From positions 3,038,001-3,102,000 of the forward strand of contig CP116226.1 of assembly GCA_038182865.1 (NCBI GenBank): 64,000 bases of DNA. The letters are read 5' to 3'. The stretch comes from Microbacterium enclense (GTDB taxonomy: Bacteria > Actinomycetota > Actinomycetes > Actinomycetales > Microbacteriaceae). Under the pieces are notes generated by a model. That model saw only the letters and a list, made by a program, of their open reading frames with translations. It searched no databases and was not told the origin of the DNA. This document shows, piece after piece, positions 51,785 through 61,124 of the stretch (positions are counted from its first letter, which is position 1; each line of letters opens with the position of its first letter). The translations under genes and the position numbers were made by a program.

Positions 51785-53026
51785 ATGACCGACACCCCCG
51801 CTCCACCCCGCACGTCGCCGCTGAATGATCGGCACGAGGCCCTCGGCGCCTCGTTCACCGACTTCGGCGGCTGGAACATGCCCGTGCGCTACACCTCCGA
51901 CCTCGCCGAGCACCACGCCGTCCGTCAGGCGGCAGGGCTCTTCGATATCTCCCACATGGCCGAGTTCGTCGTCGCAGGTCCGCGCGCCGCCGCGTTCCTC
52001 GACTATGTGCTTGCCGGGCGTCTGTCGACCATGAAGGTCGGCAAGGCGAAGTACTCCCTCGTGCTCGCCGAGAGTGGCGGCATCGTCGACGACGTCATCG
52101 TCTATCGCACCGGCGACGAGCACTTCCTCGTCATCGCGAACGCCGGCAACCGGGATGCCGTGGCGGCGGCGTTCACGACGGCGCAGGCGACCTGGGGGCC
52201 CGTGTCGGGCGCTTCGATGGGCTCAGCGGCCGCCGCTCCCGCGGACGGCGCCGGAGCCGCGAGCGTCGCGGACGCCGCCTCCGGAACCCGCTCCTTCGCT
52301 CTCGTCGCCGGCTCCACCGGTCTTGTCGTGGAGGACGTCACCGACTCCTTCGCGCTCATCGCTCTCCAGGGTCCGCAAGCCCGCGGCATCCTGAAATCCC
52401 TCCCCGGGGTCGAGATCACCGGCACCGCTCTCGACGACCTCGGCTACTACGCCTGGACGGACGGCACCTTCGCCAGCGCGCCTCTGTTCGTCGCCCGCAC
52501 CGGCTACACCGGCGAAGACGGATACGAGCTGCTCATCCCCACCACGAAGGCGGGTGCCCTGTGGGACGCCGTGCTCGCCGCGGGCGCCGACGCGGGCCTC
52601 GTGCCGTGCGGCCTCGCCGCGCGCGACACCCTGCGCCTCGAAGCGGGGATGCCGCTGTACGGGCACGAACTGTCCCGCGACATCGTGCCCGCGCAGGCCG
52701 GACTCGGCCGCGCGGTCGCCGTCGACAAGGCGGCGTTCATCGGCAAGGACGGCCTGGCGTCGGGCCCCCGTGACGCGCCCGTGCTCGTCGGCCTCGTCTC
52801 GGACGGCCGCCGTGCGGGCCGCGCCGGCTACGCCGTGCTGCACGGAGACGACGTCGTCGGCGAGATCACGAGCGGCGCCCTCAGCCCCACCCTCGGCCAC
52901 CCCGTCGCGATGGCGTTCGTCGCGCCCGCGGCGTCCGCACTCGGAACCGAACTGACCATCGACGTGCGCGGGACCCGCATCCCCGCGACCGTCACCGCCC
53001 TTCCCTTCTACCGGAGAAACGCATGA
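51785..53026 (+). CDS. gcvT: Glycine cleavage system T protein (aminomethyltransferase)
   Basis: 413 residues, longer than the usual 360-370. It transfers the methylene group to tetrahydrofolate and releases ammonia. Motifs: GGWNMPVRY, LFDISHMAEF, the glutamate-containing VYRTGDEHFLVIAN region and EDGYELLIP. GMPLYGHEL lies later. An alanine-rich insertion of about 35 residues lies near 139-175 (around SMGSAAAAPADGAG) and looks like a disordered loop. It starts directly after the riboswitch and overlaps gcvH by four bases (ATGA). Confidence 0.93.
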   Translation: MTDTPAPPRTSPLNDRHEALGASFTDFGGWNMPVRYTSDLAEHHAVRQAAGLFDISHMAEFVVAGPRAAAFLDYVLAGRLSTMKVGKAKYSLVLAESGGIVDDVIVYRTGDEHFLVIANAGNRDAVAAAFTTAQATWGPVSGASMGSAAAAPADGAGAASVADAASGTRSFALVAGSTGLVVEDVTDSFALIALQGPQARGILKSLPGVEITGTALDDLGYYAWTDGTFASAPLFVARTGYTGEDGYELLIPTTKAGALWDAVLAAGADAGLVPCGLAARDTLRLEAGMPLYGHELSRDIVPAQAGLGRAVAVDKAAFIGKDGLASGPRDAPVLVGLVSDGRRAGRAGYAVLHGDDVVGEITSGALSPTLGHPVAMAFVAPAASALGTELTIDVRGTRIPATVTALPFYRRNA

Positions 53027-53397
53027 CCGACCTCACCGCCCTCAGCTACACCTCCGAGCACGAGTGGATCGCCCTCAACGGCGACATCGCGACGGTCGGA
53101 ATCACCGACTTCGCCGCCGACAAGCTCGGCGACGTCGTCTTCGTCGAGTTGCCCGGCGCCGACTCCGCCGTCTCCGCCGGCGACGTCTGTGGCGAGATCG
53201 AGTCGACCAAGTCGGTCGGCGAGCTCTACGCCCCGATCACCGGCACCGTCGTCGAGGTCAACGACGCCGTCGTCGACGACCCCTCCCTGGTGAACGCCGA
53301 ACCGTTCGCCGGCGGGTGGCTCATCAAGATCCGTGTCGAGGGCGAGCTGCCCGGCGACTTGCTCGACCGCGCCGCCTACGAGGACCTCACCGCATGA
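53023..53397 (+). CDS. gcvH: Glycine cleavage system H protein
   Basis: 124 residues. Lipoyl carrier shuttling the aminomethyl group between P, T and L proteins. The lipoylated lysine is K63 in ESTKSVGE. SYTSEHEWIALNG, VGITDFAADKLGDVVFVELP and NDAVVDDPSLVNAEPFA are conserved. The ATG overlaps the gcvT stop, and the gcvP start overlaps its own stop. The L protein (lpd) is not in this cluster. Confidence 0.96.
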   Translation: MTDLTALSYTSEHEWIALNGDIATVGITDFAADKLGDVVFVELPGADSAVSAGDVCGEIESTKSVGELYAPITGTVVEVNDAVVDDPSLVNAEPFAGGWLIKIRVEGELPGDLLDRAAYEDLTA

Positions 53398-56303
53398 GCA
53401 CCGTTCTGCCTCCCCGCACCGCGGCGGGCACGCCCGCGGCGTTCACGGATCGCCACATCGGGATCGACGCCGACGCGCAGGCCCGGATGCTCGAGGTCGT
53501 CGGGTACGACAGCGTCGAGGTGCTCGTCGAGACAGCCGTGCCGGCATCCATCCACGTCCAGCCCCGCGCGACCAGCTCGATTCCGCCCGCGGCGACCGAG
53601 GCCGAGGCGCTCGCGGAACTCCGCGAACTCGCCTCGATCAACCGGTTAGCTCGCCCCCTCATCGGCCTGGGCTACTACGACACGTTCACGCCGTCGGTGA
53701 TCGCACGCAACGTGCTCGAGAATCCCTCCTGGTACACCGCCTACACGCCGTATCAGCCAGAGATCTCGCAGGGCCGGCTCGAGGCGCTCATCAACTTCCA
53801 GACGATGGTGACAGACCTGACGGGCCTGGCCACGGCGAACGCCTCGATGCTGGACGAGTCCACGGCCGTGGTCGAGGGAATGCTCGTCGCCCGCCGCGCG
53901 TCGAAGGCGAAGACCGACGTCTTCCTCGTCGACGCCGACGCGCTGCCGCAGACCAAGGCGCTGCTGCACCATCGCGCCGCGGCCGTCGGTATCCGCATCG
54001 AGGAGACCTCGTTCGGCGGGGACCTTCCCGAGGCCTTCGGCGCTTTCGTGCAATATCCCGGTGCGACCGGTCGCGTGTGGGATTTCGCGGCCGTCGCCGA
54101 GGCCGTGCACGCGGCGGGCGGGCTCGTGGTCGTCGCGGCGGATCTGCTCGCCCTCACCCTGTTGCGCTCGCCCGGCTCCCTCGGCGCCGACGTCGCGGTG
54201 GGCACCACCCAGCGCTTCGGCGTGCCGCTCGGCTTCGGCGGACCGCACGCGGGCTACATGGCGGTGCGCGCCGGTCTGGAGCGTCAACTACCGGGCCGTC
54301 TGGTGGGTGTGTCGCAGGATGCCGTCGGCGCCCCCGCCTACCGCCTGTCCCTGCAGACGCGCGAACAGCACATCCGGCGCGAGAAGGCGACCTCGAACAT
54401 CTGCACCGCGCAGGTGCTCCTGGCCGTCATGGCCGCGATGTACGCCGTGTACCACGGCCCCCAGGGGCTCAAGGGCATCGCGACGCGGGTCGCGCAGAAG
54501 GCCGACGCCCTGGCATCCGCGCTCCTCTCCTACGACCTGACCCTCGCGAGCGACGTGTTCTTCGACACCGTGCGCGTCCACGTGCCGGGCCGCGCGCAGG
54601 ACGTGGTCGACCGCGCCCGCGAGCGCGGTTACCAGCTGCTGTGGGTGGATGACGCGACCGTGGGAGTGTCGGTCGACGAGACGACGACGGATGCCGACAT
54701 CGCGGCCGTCCTCGACGCGTTCGGCCTCGCGGGCTTCGGTTCCGGGGCTTTCGGCTCCGCGGCGGTGGACCTGCCCGAGGGTATCGCCCTGCGTGGCGTC
54801 GACGAGGCCCTGCACCGCGACGACGAGTACCTCACGCACCCCGTCTTCCACACGCATCGTAGTGAGACGGCCATGATGCGGTACCTGAAGTCGCTCGCCG
54901 ACCGCGACTACGCCCTCGACCGCGGCATGATCCCGCTCGGCTCGTGCACGATGAAGCTGAACGCGGCCACCGAGATGGCGGCGGTGTCGTGGCCGGAGTT
55001 CTCGCGCGTGCACCCCTTCGCTCCCGAGGCCGACGTGCACGGCTACCTCGAGATGATCGACCAGCTCGAGCGCTGGCTCGCCGAGGTGACCGGCTACGAC
55101 GCGGTGTCGCTGCAGCCCAACGCCGGATCCCAAGGCGAGCTCGCGGGCCTTCTCGCGATCCGTGGCTACCACCTCGCGAAAGGCGACGCCGGGCGCACGG
55201 TGTGCCTCATCCCGTCGTCGGCGCACGGCACCAATGCCGCCTCGGCGATCCTCGCGGGTATGAAGGTCGTCGTCGTCGCGTGCGACGAGGCCGGCAACGT
55301 CGACCTCGGCGACCTGCGCGCGAAGATCGCGCAGCACGCTGCCGAGCTGTCGGCGCTGATGATCACGTACCCCTCGACGCACGGGGTGTACGAGCACGAC
55401 GTGCTCGAGATCACGCAGGCCGTGCACGATGCCGGTGGCCAGGTGTACGTGGATGGCGCGAACCTCAACGCTCTGCTCGGTTTCGCCCGCTTCGGCGATC
55501 TGGGCGGCGACGTGTCGCACCTCAACCTGCACAAGACGTTCGCGATCCCGCACGGCGGCGGCGGACCCGGCGTCGGCCCGGTGGCGGCGAAGGCACACCT
55601 CGCGCCGTACCTGCCGTCGCACCCGTTCTCGCAGCGCGCCGACCACGCCGGTGGCACGTTCGACGGCGGCCCGGTGTCGGCTGCCCCGCACGGTTCCGCC
55701 GGCATCCTCCCCATCTCGTGGGCGTACGTCCGCATGATGGGTGCGGAGGGGCTCCGTCAGGCCACGGCCACGGCGGTGCTCTCGGCCAACTACATCGCCG
55801 CGCGTCTGCGCGAGCACTACCCGGTGCTGTACGCCGGTGAGAGCGGTCTGGTCGCGCACGAATGCATCCTGGACCTGCGTCCGCTCAAGGAGCAGACGGG
55901 CGTGACGGTCGACGACGTGGCCAAGCGCCTCATCGATTACGGCTTCCACGCCCCGACGATGTCGTTCCCGGTCGCGGGCACCCTGATGGTCGAGCCGACG
56001 GAGAGTGAAGACCTCGCCGAGCTCGATCGGTTCGTGGACGCCATGATCGCGATCAAGCACGAGGCGCTCGCCGTCGCCGCGGGGGAGTGGCCCGCCGACG
56101 ACAATCCGCTCGTCAACGCGCCCCATACCGCGGAGACGGTGGTCGTAGGCGAGTGGGAGCACCCCTACTCGCGCGAGACCGCGGTGTACCCGGTGCGCTC
56201 GCTGGTGCGTGGCAAGTACTGGCCGCCGGTGCGTCGCATCGATCAGGCCTACGGCGACCGCAACCTCGTGTGCTCGTGCCCGCCCCCGGAGGCGTTCGCC
56301 TGA
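53394..56303 (+). CDS. gcvP: Glycine dehydrogenase (decarboxylating), P protein
   Basis: 969 residues, single-chain form. It decarboxylates glycine and passes the aminomethyl group to lipoyl-H. PLP lysine is K714 in HLNLHKTFAIPHGGGGPG. Other conserved blocks are FTDRHIG at the start, ANASMLDESTA, GSCTMKLNAATEM, QPNAGSQGELAG and AHGTNAASA. The C-terminal part contains FHAPTMSFPVAGTLM. ATG overlaps the gcvH stop. The complete T-H-P operon follows the riboswitch. Confidence 0.96.
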   Translation: MSTVLPPRTAAGTPAAFTDRHIGIDADAQARMLEVVGYDSVEVLVETAVPASIHVQPRATSSIPPAATEAEALAELRELASINRLARPLIGLGYYDTFTPSVIARNVLENPSWYTAYTPYQPEISQGRLEALINFQTMVTDLTGLATANASMLDESTAVVEGMLVARRASKAKTDVFLVDADALPQTKALLHHRAAAVGIRIEETSFGGDLPEAFGAFVQYPGATGRVWDFAAVAEAVHAAGGLVVVAADLLALTLLRSPGSLGADVAVGTTQRFGVPLGFGGPHAGYMAVRAGLERQLPGRLVGVSQDAVGAPAYRLSLQTREQHIRREKATSNICTAQVLLAVMAAMYAVYHGPQGLKGIATRVAQKADALASALLSYDLTLASDVFFDTVRVHVPGRAQDVVDRARERGYQLLWVDDATVGVSVDETTTDADIAAVLDAFGLAGFGSGAFGSAAVDLPEGIALRGVDEALHRDDEYLTHPVFHTHRSETAMMRYLKSLADRDYALDRGMIPLGSCTMKLNAATEMAAVSWPEFSRVHPFAPEADVHGYLEMIDQLERWLAEVTGYDAVSLQPNAGSQGELAGLLAIRGYHLAKGDAGRTVCLIPSSAHGTNAASAILAGMKVVVVACDEAGNVDLGDLRAKIAQHAAELSALMITYPSTHGVYEHDVLEITQAVHDAGGQVYVDGANLNALLGFARFGDLGGDVSHLNLHKTFAIPHGGGGPGVGPVAAKAHLAPYLPSHPFSQRADHAGGTFDGGPVSAAPHGSAGILPISWAYVRMMGAEGLRQATATAVLSANYIAARLREHYPVLYAGESGLVAHECILDLRPLKEQTGVTVDDVAKRLIDYGFHAPTMSFPVAGTLMVEPTESEDLAELDRFVDAMIAIKHEALAVAAGEWPADDNPLVNAPHTAETVVVGEWEHPYSRETAVYPVRSLVRGKYWPPVRRIDQAYGDRNLVCSCPPPEAFA

Positions 56304-56315
56304 GTCCGCTACGGC

Positions 56316-56341
56316 GGCGGCTCCCGGCATCCGGAGTCGCC
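56316..56341 (+). terminator. Imperfect hairpin after gcvP
   Basis: GGCGGCTCCCGG pairs imperfectly with CCGGAGTCGCC around a CAT loop, 13 bases past gcvP. It likely ends the gcv operon before the leaderless binding-protein gene. Confidence 0.4.
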
Positions 56342-56393
56342 GTCGTCGGCGCGCACAGGCGATCGCACAGGAGGCTTTGGGTAAGGTTCCCCT

Positions 56394-58136
56394 GTGCACC
56401 TCGGCCAGTCTCACGCTCCTCGATTGACCACACGCCCCCGGGGTCTGTTGCGCGCCGCAGCGCTCCTGGCGGTCGCGACGATCGCGCTGGCGGGATGCTC
56501 CGCCAACGACCCGGCTCCCGAGCCCGAGACGCCCGTGCCCACCACTCTCACCGTCGGCGTGGTCGGGTCTCTGACGAGCTTCAATGCCGCGACCTCCCAA
56601 GGGTCCACGCCCGCCAACCGCGCCGTGTCGTCGCTGCTCGACGAACGTCTCGGCTCTCTCGACGGCGACTTGCAGGTCGTCCCGAACAACGGCATGGGCC
56701 GTATCACCCGCGTCGAGGGCGACCCCCTCACGGTGAGCTACGAACTGTTCACCGACCGCACCTGGTCGGACGGCACCCCCGTGAGCCTCGACGACCTCGT
56801 CTTCGGCTGGGCCGTGTCTTCGCACTTCTTCGACGACGCGACCTACGACGCCGACGGCCAGATCGTGTCGGGCACCCGATACTTCCAGACCGCCGTGCCG
56901 GCCGACCCGAACGCCCGCACCGCCCGTCCGAGCGTGAATCGCGCGAAGGACACCCTGACCCTCGTGTACGACCAGCCCTTCGCGGACTGGAACCGTCAGT
57001 GGTTGCTCGATCGCCCCGTTCACGTCGTCGCGGCGAAAGCGGGAGTGTCGGTGAAAGACCTCATGACCGCGATCCTCACGACGGCGGAAGGGGATCCCTC
57101 CGCTCCCGTGGCGCCCAACCCCGTGCTCGCCGCCGCCGCTGCGGCGTGGAACACCGGTTTCGACGCGCCGGCGGGCGGTGTGCCCGATGCCGCCTCCGCC
57201 GTCTCCGCGGGACCGTGGACGGTCACCGGGGTGACCGCCGATGCCCTCACCCTCGAGCGGCGCGACGACTACACGGCTGGGCACTACCCGGCCCTCACCG
57301 GAATGACGGTTCGTTTCTTCCCCGATCGGGCGTCGCAGCTCGCGGCGGTGGAGGCGGGCGAGGTGCAGATCGCGAACGTCGGCGACCTCGAGCCGGAACA
57401 GGTGACGGCCCTGACCGAGGCTGGCGTCCAGGTGACCACCGGGCCCACCACGCAGACCCTGCAGCTCCGCTTCGCGGACGGAACGCCCGCCGATCTCCGG
57501 CAGGCGACGACATTGGCCCTCGACCGGGACGCGCTCGTGCAGGAGCTTCTCCAGAAGGTCCGTCCCGACGCGCGTCCGTTGCAATCGTTCCTCACCTCGC
57601 CCGCCACGGGCCAGCTGTACACCGATCTCGTGTCCGGCAACAATGCGCCCTCGACGTCAGCGGATCCGGATGCCGCGCGCTCCGCGCTCGAGGATCGCGC
57701 CGCCGTCCTCCGCGTCTCGTACGACGCCACGGACGAGCTGTCCGATGCGGTCTTCACCCGGCTGGTGGCGATGGGGGCGAAGGCGGGCATCGCCGTTCGC
57801 GCCGCATCGGCAACCGAAACCGCGGATGCCACGCTGTCGTGGGTGGGGGAGGACGAGAGCCTGTACCGCTCCTCCCGCGACCGCCTGGCCGAGGGGATCG
57901 ACGGCCCGGACGCGCAGCGCACCTTCCGTCAGCTCACGACCGACACCGACCCGGTCGACGTCTTGGCACGGGCCAAGGACATCGATCGTGCGCTGTTCAC
58001 GGCCTTCGCGGGCGTTCCCCTGTTCGAGCGGACGGGTGCGGTCGCGGTCGCCAAGGGGGTCCAGGGCGTCGAGTACACCTCCGAGCCCGACGGCGTGCCG
58101 CCGTCGTTCTGGACCTGGAACATCGCGGCATCCTGA
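56394..58136 (+). CDS. ABC transporter family 5 substrate-binding lipoprotein (peptide type)
   Basis: 580 residues. Lipoprotein signal with lipobox LAGC, C35. The mature part is an SBP_bac_5 fold (TWSDGTPVSLDDLVFGWAVSS is the conserved block), which binds oligopeptides or similar. It is clearly paralogous to the protein at 59179, sharing the TWSDG and DxLVNWA-like blocks and an A-P-V-A-P-N segment. The GTG start is six bases after TAAGGT, so probably leaderless. It is separated from the permease genes by a reverse-strand protease gene. Confidence 0.88.
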   Translation: MHLGQSHAPRLTTRPRGLLRAAALLAVATIALAGCSANDPAPEPETPVPTTLTVGVVGSLTSFNAATSQGSTPANRAVSSLLDERLGSLDGDLQVVPNNGMGRITRVEGDPLTVSYELFTDRTWSDGTPVSLDDLVFGWAVSSHFFDDATYDADGQIVSGTRYFQTAVPADPNARTARPSVNRAKDTLTLVYDQPFADWNRQWLLDRPVHVVAAKAGVSVKDLMTAILTTAEGDPSAPVAPNPVLAAAAAAWNTGFDAPAGGVPDAASAVSAGPWTVTGVTADALTLERRDDYTAGHYPALTGMTVRFFPDRASQLAAVEAGEVQIANVGDLEPEQVTALTEAGVQVTTGPTTQTLQLRFADGTPADLRQATTLALDRDALVQELLQKVRPDARPLQSFLTSPATGQLYTDLVSGNNAPSTSADPDAARSALEDRAAVLRVSYDATDELSDAVFTRLVAMGAKAGIAVRAASATETADATLSWVGEDESLYRSSRDRLAEGIDGPDAQRTFRQLTTDTDPVDVLARAKDIDRALFTAFAGVPLFERTGAVAVAKGVQGVEYTSEPDGVPPSFWTWNIAAS

Positions 58137-58184
58137 TCTCCTCGACAGGGCTGCGGATGCCGGGGCTCCCCGGGCGCGCTCGGG

Positions 58185-59033
58185 TCAGGGCGTAGCCGTC
58201 GGGGTCGGCGACGGTGCGGTCGGTGTGAAGATGCCCGGCCACCATGCGGCGGCCAGCGGGTAGCCGACGAACGCGACGATGTCGATGATGGTGTGCGCCA
58301 CGACGAGTGGCATGACGCGGCCCCACCGCCGGTAGCACCATCCGAAGACCAGACCCATCACGACGTTGCCGAGCGCCGACGGCCACCCCTGGTACAGGTG
58401 GTAGCTCCCGCGGAGCAGGGCAGTCGACACGATGATCCCCGTCCACGACCAGCCGAGACGGCGAAGGCGGTCGAAGAGGTAGCCGAGGAAGATCACCTCC
58501 TCGGTCAGCCCCGCCCGCAGCGCCGCGAGCACGAGAAGGGTGACGACCCACCACGACGAGTCGAGGGGAGCGGGGATCACCGCGATGCTCTGCCCCAGGG
58601 CGCGGCCCGCCGCGTACACACCGATCCCGGGGACGCCGATGAGGGCGACCAGGAGAAGGCCACGGAGCGTGTCGCCGCCGAAGCGCCGGAAGTCGAGCCC
58701 GATCCGGCGCAGAGCATTCTGTCCGGGCTCCCACAGGAGGTAGACCACGAGCGCCACGAGAGCGAGCGAGAAGAAGATGTCGAGGAACTGATAGATCGCG
58801 TCCCACAGCGGTTCCGCGCTCCGTGACGGATTCAGTTGCGTCTGCTGCTGCGAGATCGGCGCGCGAGTGGCGGCGCGGATGAACGACACGACGGAATAGA
58901 TCGCCGACTGACCGACGGTGACCAGGAGGACGAGCGCGATCTCCCAGGGGAGCCTTCCACGTCGAAACCTGTCTTGTTCGATCCCGGGTTCGTGAAAGGC
59001 CGAGTCGCGGAGCATGTTGTCACATTGCCACAT
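58185..59033 (-). CDS. CPBP family intramembrane metalloprotease
   Basis: 282 residues with about eight hydrophobic helices. CPBP/Abi motifs are visible: LRAGLTEEVIFLGYLFDRLR (EE-x3-R-like; the Arg is replaced by L-G-Y before FDR), RGSYHLYQG with His, and VVAHTIIDIVAFV with the second His. A Pro/Thr-rich C terminus follows. Substrate unknown; relatives mature peptides or process prenylated proteins. Starts at 59033 or 59015 both lack a Shine-Dalgarno site. It interrupts two paralogous binding-protein genes. Confidence 0.82.
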   Translation of the reverse strand: MWQCDNMLRDSAFHEPGIEQDRFRRGRLPWEIALVLLVTVGQSAIYSVVSFIRAATRAPISQQQTQLNPSRSAEPLWDAIYQFLDIFFSLALVALVVYLLWEPGQNALRRIGLDFRRFGGDTLRGLLLVALIGVPGIGVYAAGRALGQSIAVIPAPLDSSWWVVTLLVLAALRAGLTEEVIFLGYLFDRLRRLGWSWTGIIVSTALLRGSYHLYQGWPSALGNVVMGLVFGWCYRRWGRVMPLVVAHTIIDIVAFVGYPLAAAWWPGIFTPTAPSPTPTATP

Positions 59034-59178
59034 GCAACCGGTTCTGAATTAAAGGTATGTAACGGTTTCCCCAGGAGTTTTGACCAACGCAGAGCATTTA
59101 CCTATCGTTTCCGTATCCACGGCTCCCCCTGCTGACATCTGTTGCGCGGGGACTCGCCAACCTTGCACTGGAGGCAAA

Positions 59179-60975
59179 GTGTCTGAAAAGACTCGGCGCA
59201 CGCGCGCCCTGACGGCGGGAGCAGGTGTCGCCGTCGCGGCGCTCGCCCTCGCCGGCTGCACCACGACCGCGACACCCGAGGGGGGATCGTCGTCGTCCGG
59301 CGGCACCGTCACGATCGCGACCACGAACGCGTTCACCTCGTTCAACGGCGACACCCCCGAGGCCAACCTCGACACCAACGGCATGGTGGGGTACCTGACG
59401 GGCACGCAGAACGGTCTCGGTCTGGGCGGCTTCGAGCGCCTGGACAAGGACTTCAGCATCCTCTACAACGATGACTTCGGCACCGTCGAGACGGTGTCGC
59501 AGGACCCGCTGACGGTCAAGTACACGATCAACCCCGGTCTGACGTGGTCGGATGGCGAGCCCATCAATGCCGACGACATGCTGGTGAACTGGGCGATCTT
59601 CTCGGGCTACTACAACGACGCCAAGCTCGACCCGGCCACCGGCGAGGTCACGAACGGTGGGACCGAGTACTTCACCCTCGCGGGGAGCACCGCGGGCCTC
59701 GACAAGACATCGTTCCCCGAAATCAGCGACGACAACCTGTCGATGACCCTCACCTACTCGGAGCCCTACGTGGACTACGAGCTCGTCAACCCCATCGGCA
59801 AGCCGGCTCACGTGCTGGCCGAGAAGGCGGGCGTCTCCGAGGCCGATTTCATCAAGCTCCTCCAGGACACCCCCAAGGGCAACCCCGACGCTCCCGTCGC
59901 GCCGAACGCGACCCTGAAGGCGGCCGCGGACTTCTGGAACACGGGCTACGACGTCACGGCCATGCCGACCGACCAGAGCCTCCTCGTCGCGAGCGGTCCG
60001 TTCATCGTGACCGACTTCACTCCCGAGCAGAGCATCACGCTGGGCAAGAACCCCAACTACAAGGGCAGCATGTCGCCCTCGTACGACCAGCTGATCATCC
60101 GCTTCATCGGTGACGCGAACGCGCAGGTCACGGCCCTCCAGAACGGCGAGGTCCAGGCCATCCAGCCGCAGGCCTCCGCCGACACGCTGACGGCTCTCGA
60201 GAACGCCAACGCCACGGTCCACTCGGGCAGCCAGCTCGCCTACGACCACGTCGACCTGAGCTTCGGCGGCGTCTTCGCCGACGCGAACGTCCGTGAGGCG
60301 TTCCTCAAGACGATCCCGCGTCAGCAGATCCTCGACTCGATCATCAAGCCGGTCAACCCGGATGCCGAGGTCCTGAACTCGCAGATCTTCCTGCCCACCG
60401 ACGGCGACCAGTACACCACCGCCGTCGCCGCGAGCGGGTACGACGCCTTCACCGAGCCTGACATCGAGGGTGCCAAGACTCTGCTGGCGGGTGCGACCCC
60501 GACGGTCCGCATCCTGTACAACACGAACAACCCCAACCGTGTCGACAGCTTCCGTGCCATCCAGCAGTCGGCGCAGCAGGCCGGATTCAACATCGTCGAC
60601 GCCGGTTCGCCCGACTGGAGCTCGCTCCTCGGCAGCGGCAGCTACGATGTCTCGATCTTCGGATGGGTGTCGCCGGGTGCCGGTAACGCAGCCCTCCCGC
60701 AGATCTTCAAGAGCGGCGGCGGCGGCAACTACAACAACTACAGCAATGCCACCGTCGACACCCTCGTCGACGAGAGCCAGGTGACGCTCGACCCGACCAA
60801 GCTCGCCGACATCAAGGTGCAGATCGACGCGGCGACGGCCAAGGACTTCTACGGTCTGCCGCTGTTCCAGTCGCCGGGTCTCTTCGCCGACAACGGCTCG
60901 GTCCAGGGCGTCGACTACTTCGGTGGCCAGACCGGCATCGTGTGGAACGCGCAGGAGTGGACGCTGGCGGGTTGA
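59179..60975 (+). CDS. ABC transporter family 5 substrate-binding lipoprotein (peptide type), operon copy
   Basis: 598 residues; signal peptide with lipobox LAGC at C27, then the SBP_bac_5 domain with LTWSDGEPINADDMLVNWAIF, typical of OppA/DppA. A Gly/Asn-rich GGGGNYNNYSN stretch near the C terminus resembles other family members. GGAGG is five bases before the GTG at 59179; an in-frame ATG at 59080 lies in the promoter region. It is followed by a hairpin and two permease genes, so it forms an import operon. Confidence 0.9.
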   Translation: MSEKTRRTRALTAGAGVAVAALALAGCTTTATPEGGSSSSGGTVTIATTNAFTSFNGDTPEANLDTNGMVGYLTGTQNGLGLGGFERLDKDFSILYNDDFGTVETVSQDPLTVKYTINPGLTWSDGEPINADDMLVNWAIFSGYYNDAKLDPATGEVTNGGTEYFTLAGSTAGLDKTSFPEISDDNLSMTLTYSEPYVDYELVNPIGKPAHVLAEKAGVSEADFIKLLQDTPKGNPDAPVAPNATLKAAADFWNTGYDVTAMPTDQSLLVASGPFIVTDFTPEQSITLGKNPNYKGSMSPSYDQLIIRFIGDANAQVTALQNGEVQAIQPQASADTLTALENANATVHSGSQLAYDHVDLSFGGVFADANVREAFLKTIPRQQILDSIIKPVNPDAEVLNSQIFLPTDGDQYTTAVAASGYDAFTEPDIEGAKTLLAGATPTVRILYNTNNPNRVDSFRAIQQSAQQAGFNIVDAGSPDWSSLLGSGSYDVSIFGWVSPGAGNAALPQIFKSGGGGNYNNYSNATVDTLVDESQVTLDPTKLADIKVQIDAATAKDFYGLPLFQSPGLFADNGSVQGVDYFGGQTGIVWNAQEWTLAG

Positions 60976-60992
60976 TGACCCGCTGATCCCTC

Positions 60993-61028
60993 GCGAGGCG
61001 CCGGAGTCCATCGGCTCCGGCGCCTCGC
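60993..61028 (+). terminator. Attenuating hairpin between binding protein and permease genes
   Basis: Perfect 14-bp stem GCGAGGCGCCGGAG / CTCCGGCGCCTCGC with an 8-base loop. In many importer operons such a hairpin lowers read-through so that binding protein exceeds permease. It could also be a full terminator if a promoter exists at 61060-61110. Confidence 0.7.
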
Positions 61029-61124
61029 TCTGCGCGCGGTGCGCCTCACCCGGGAGCACTCGCGACTATCCTTTCCTGGGCACCTACAGGTGCTCTCCAC
61101 CCGATCGAAAGAAGTCCTCCCGCG

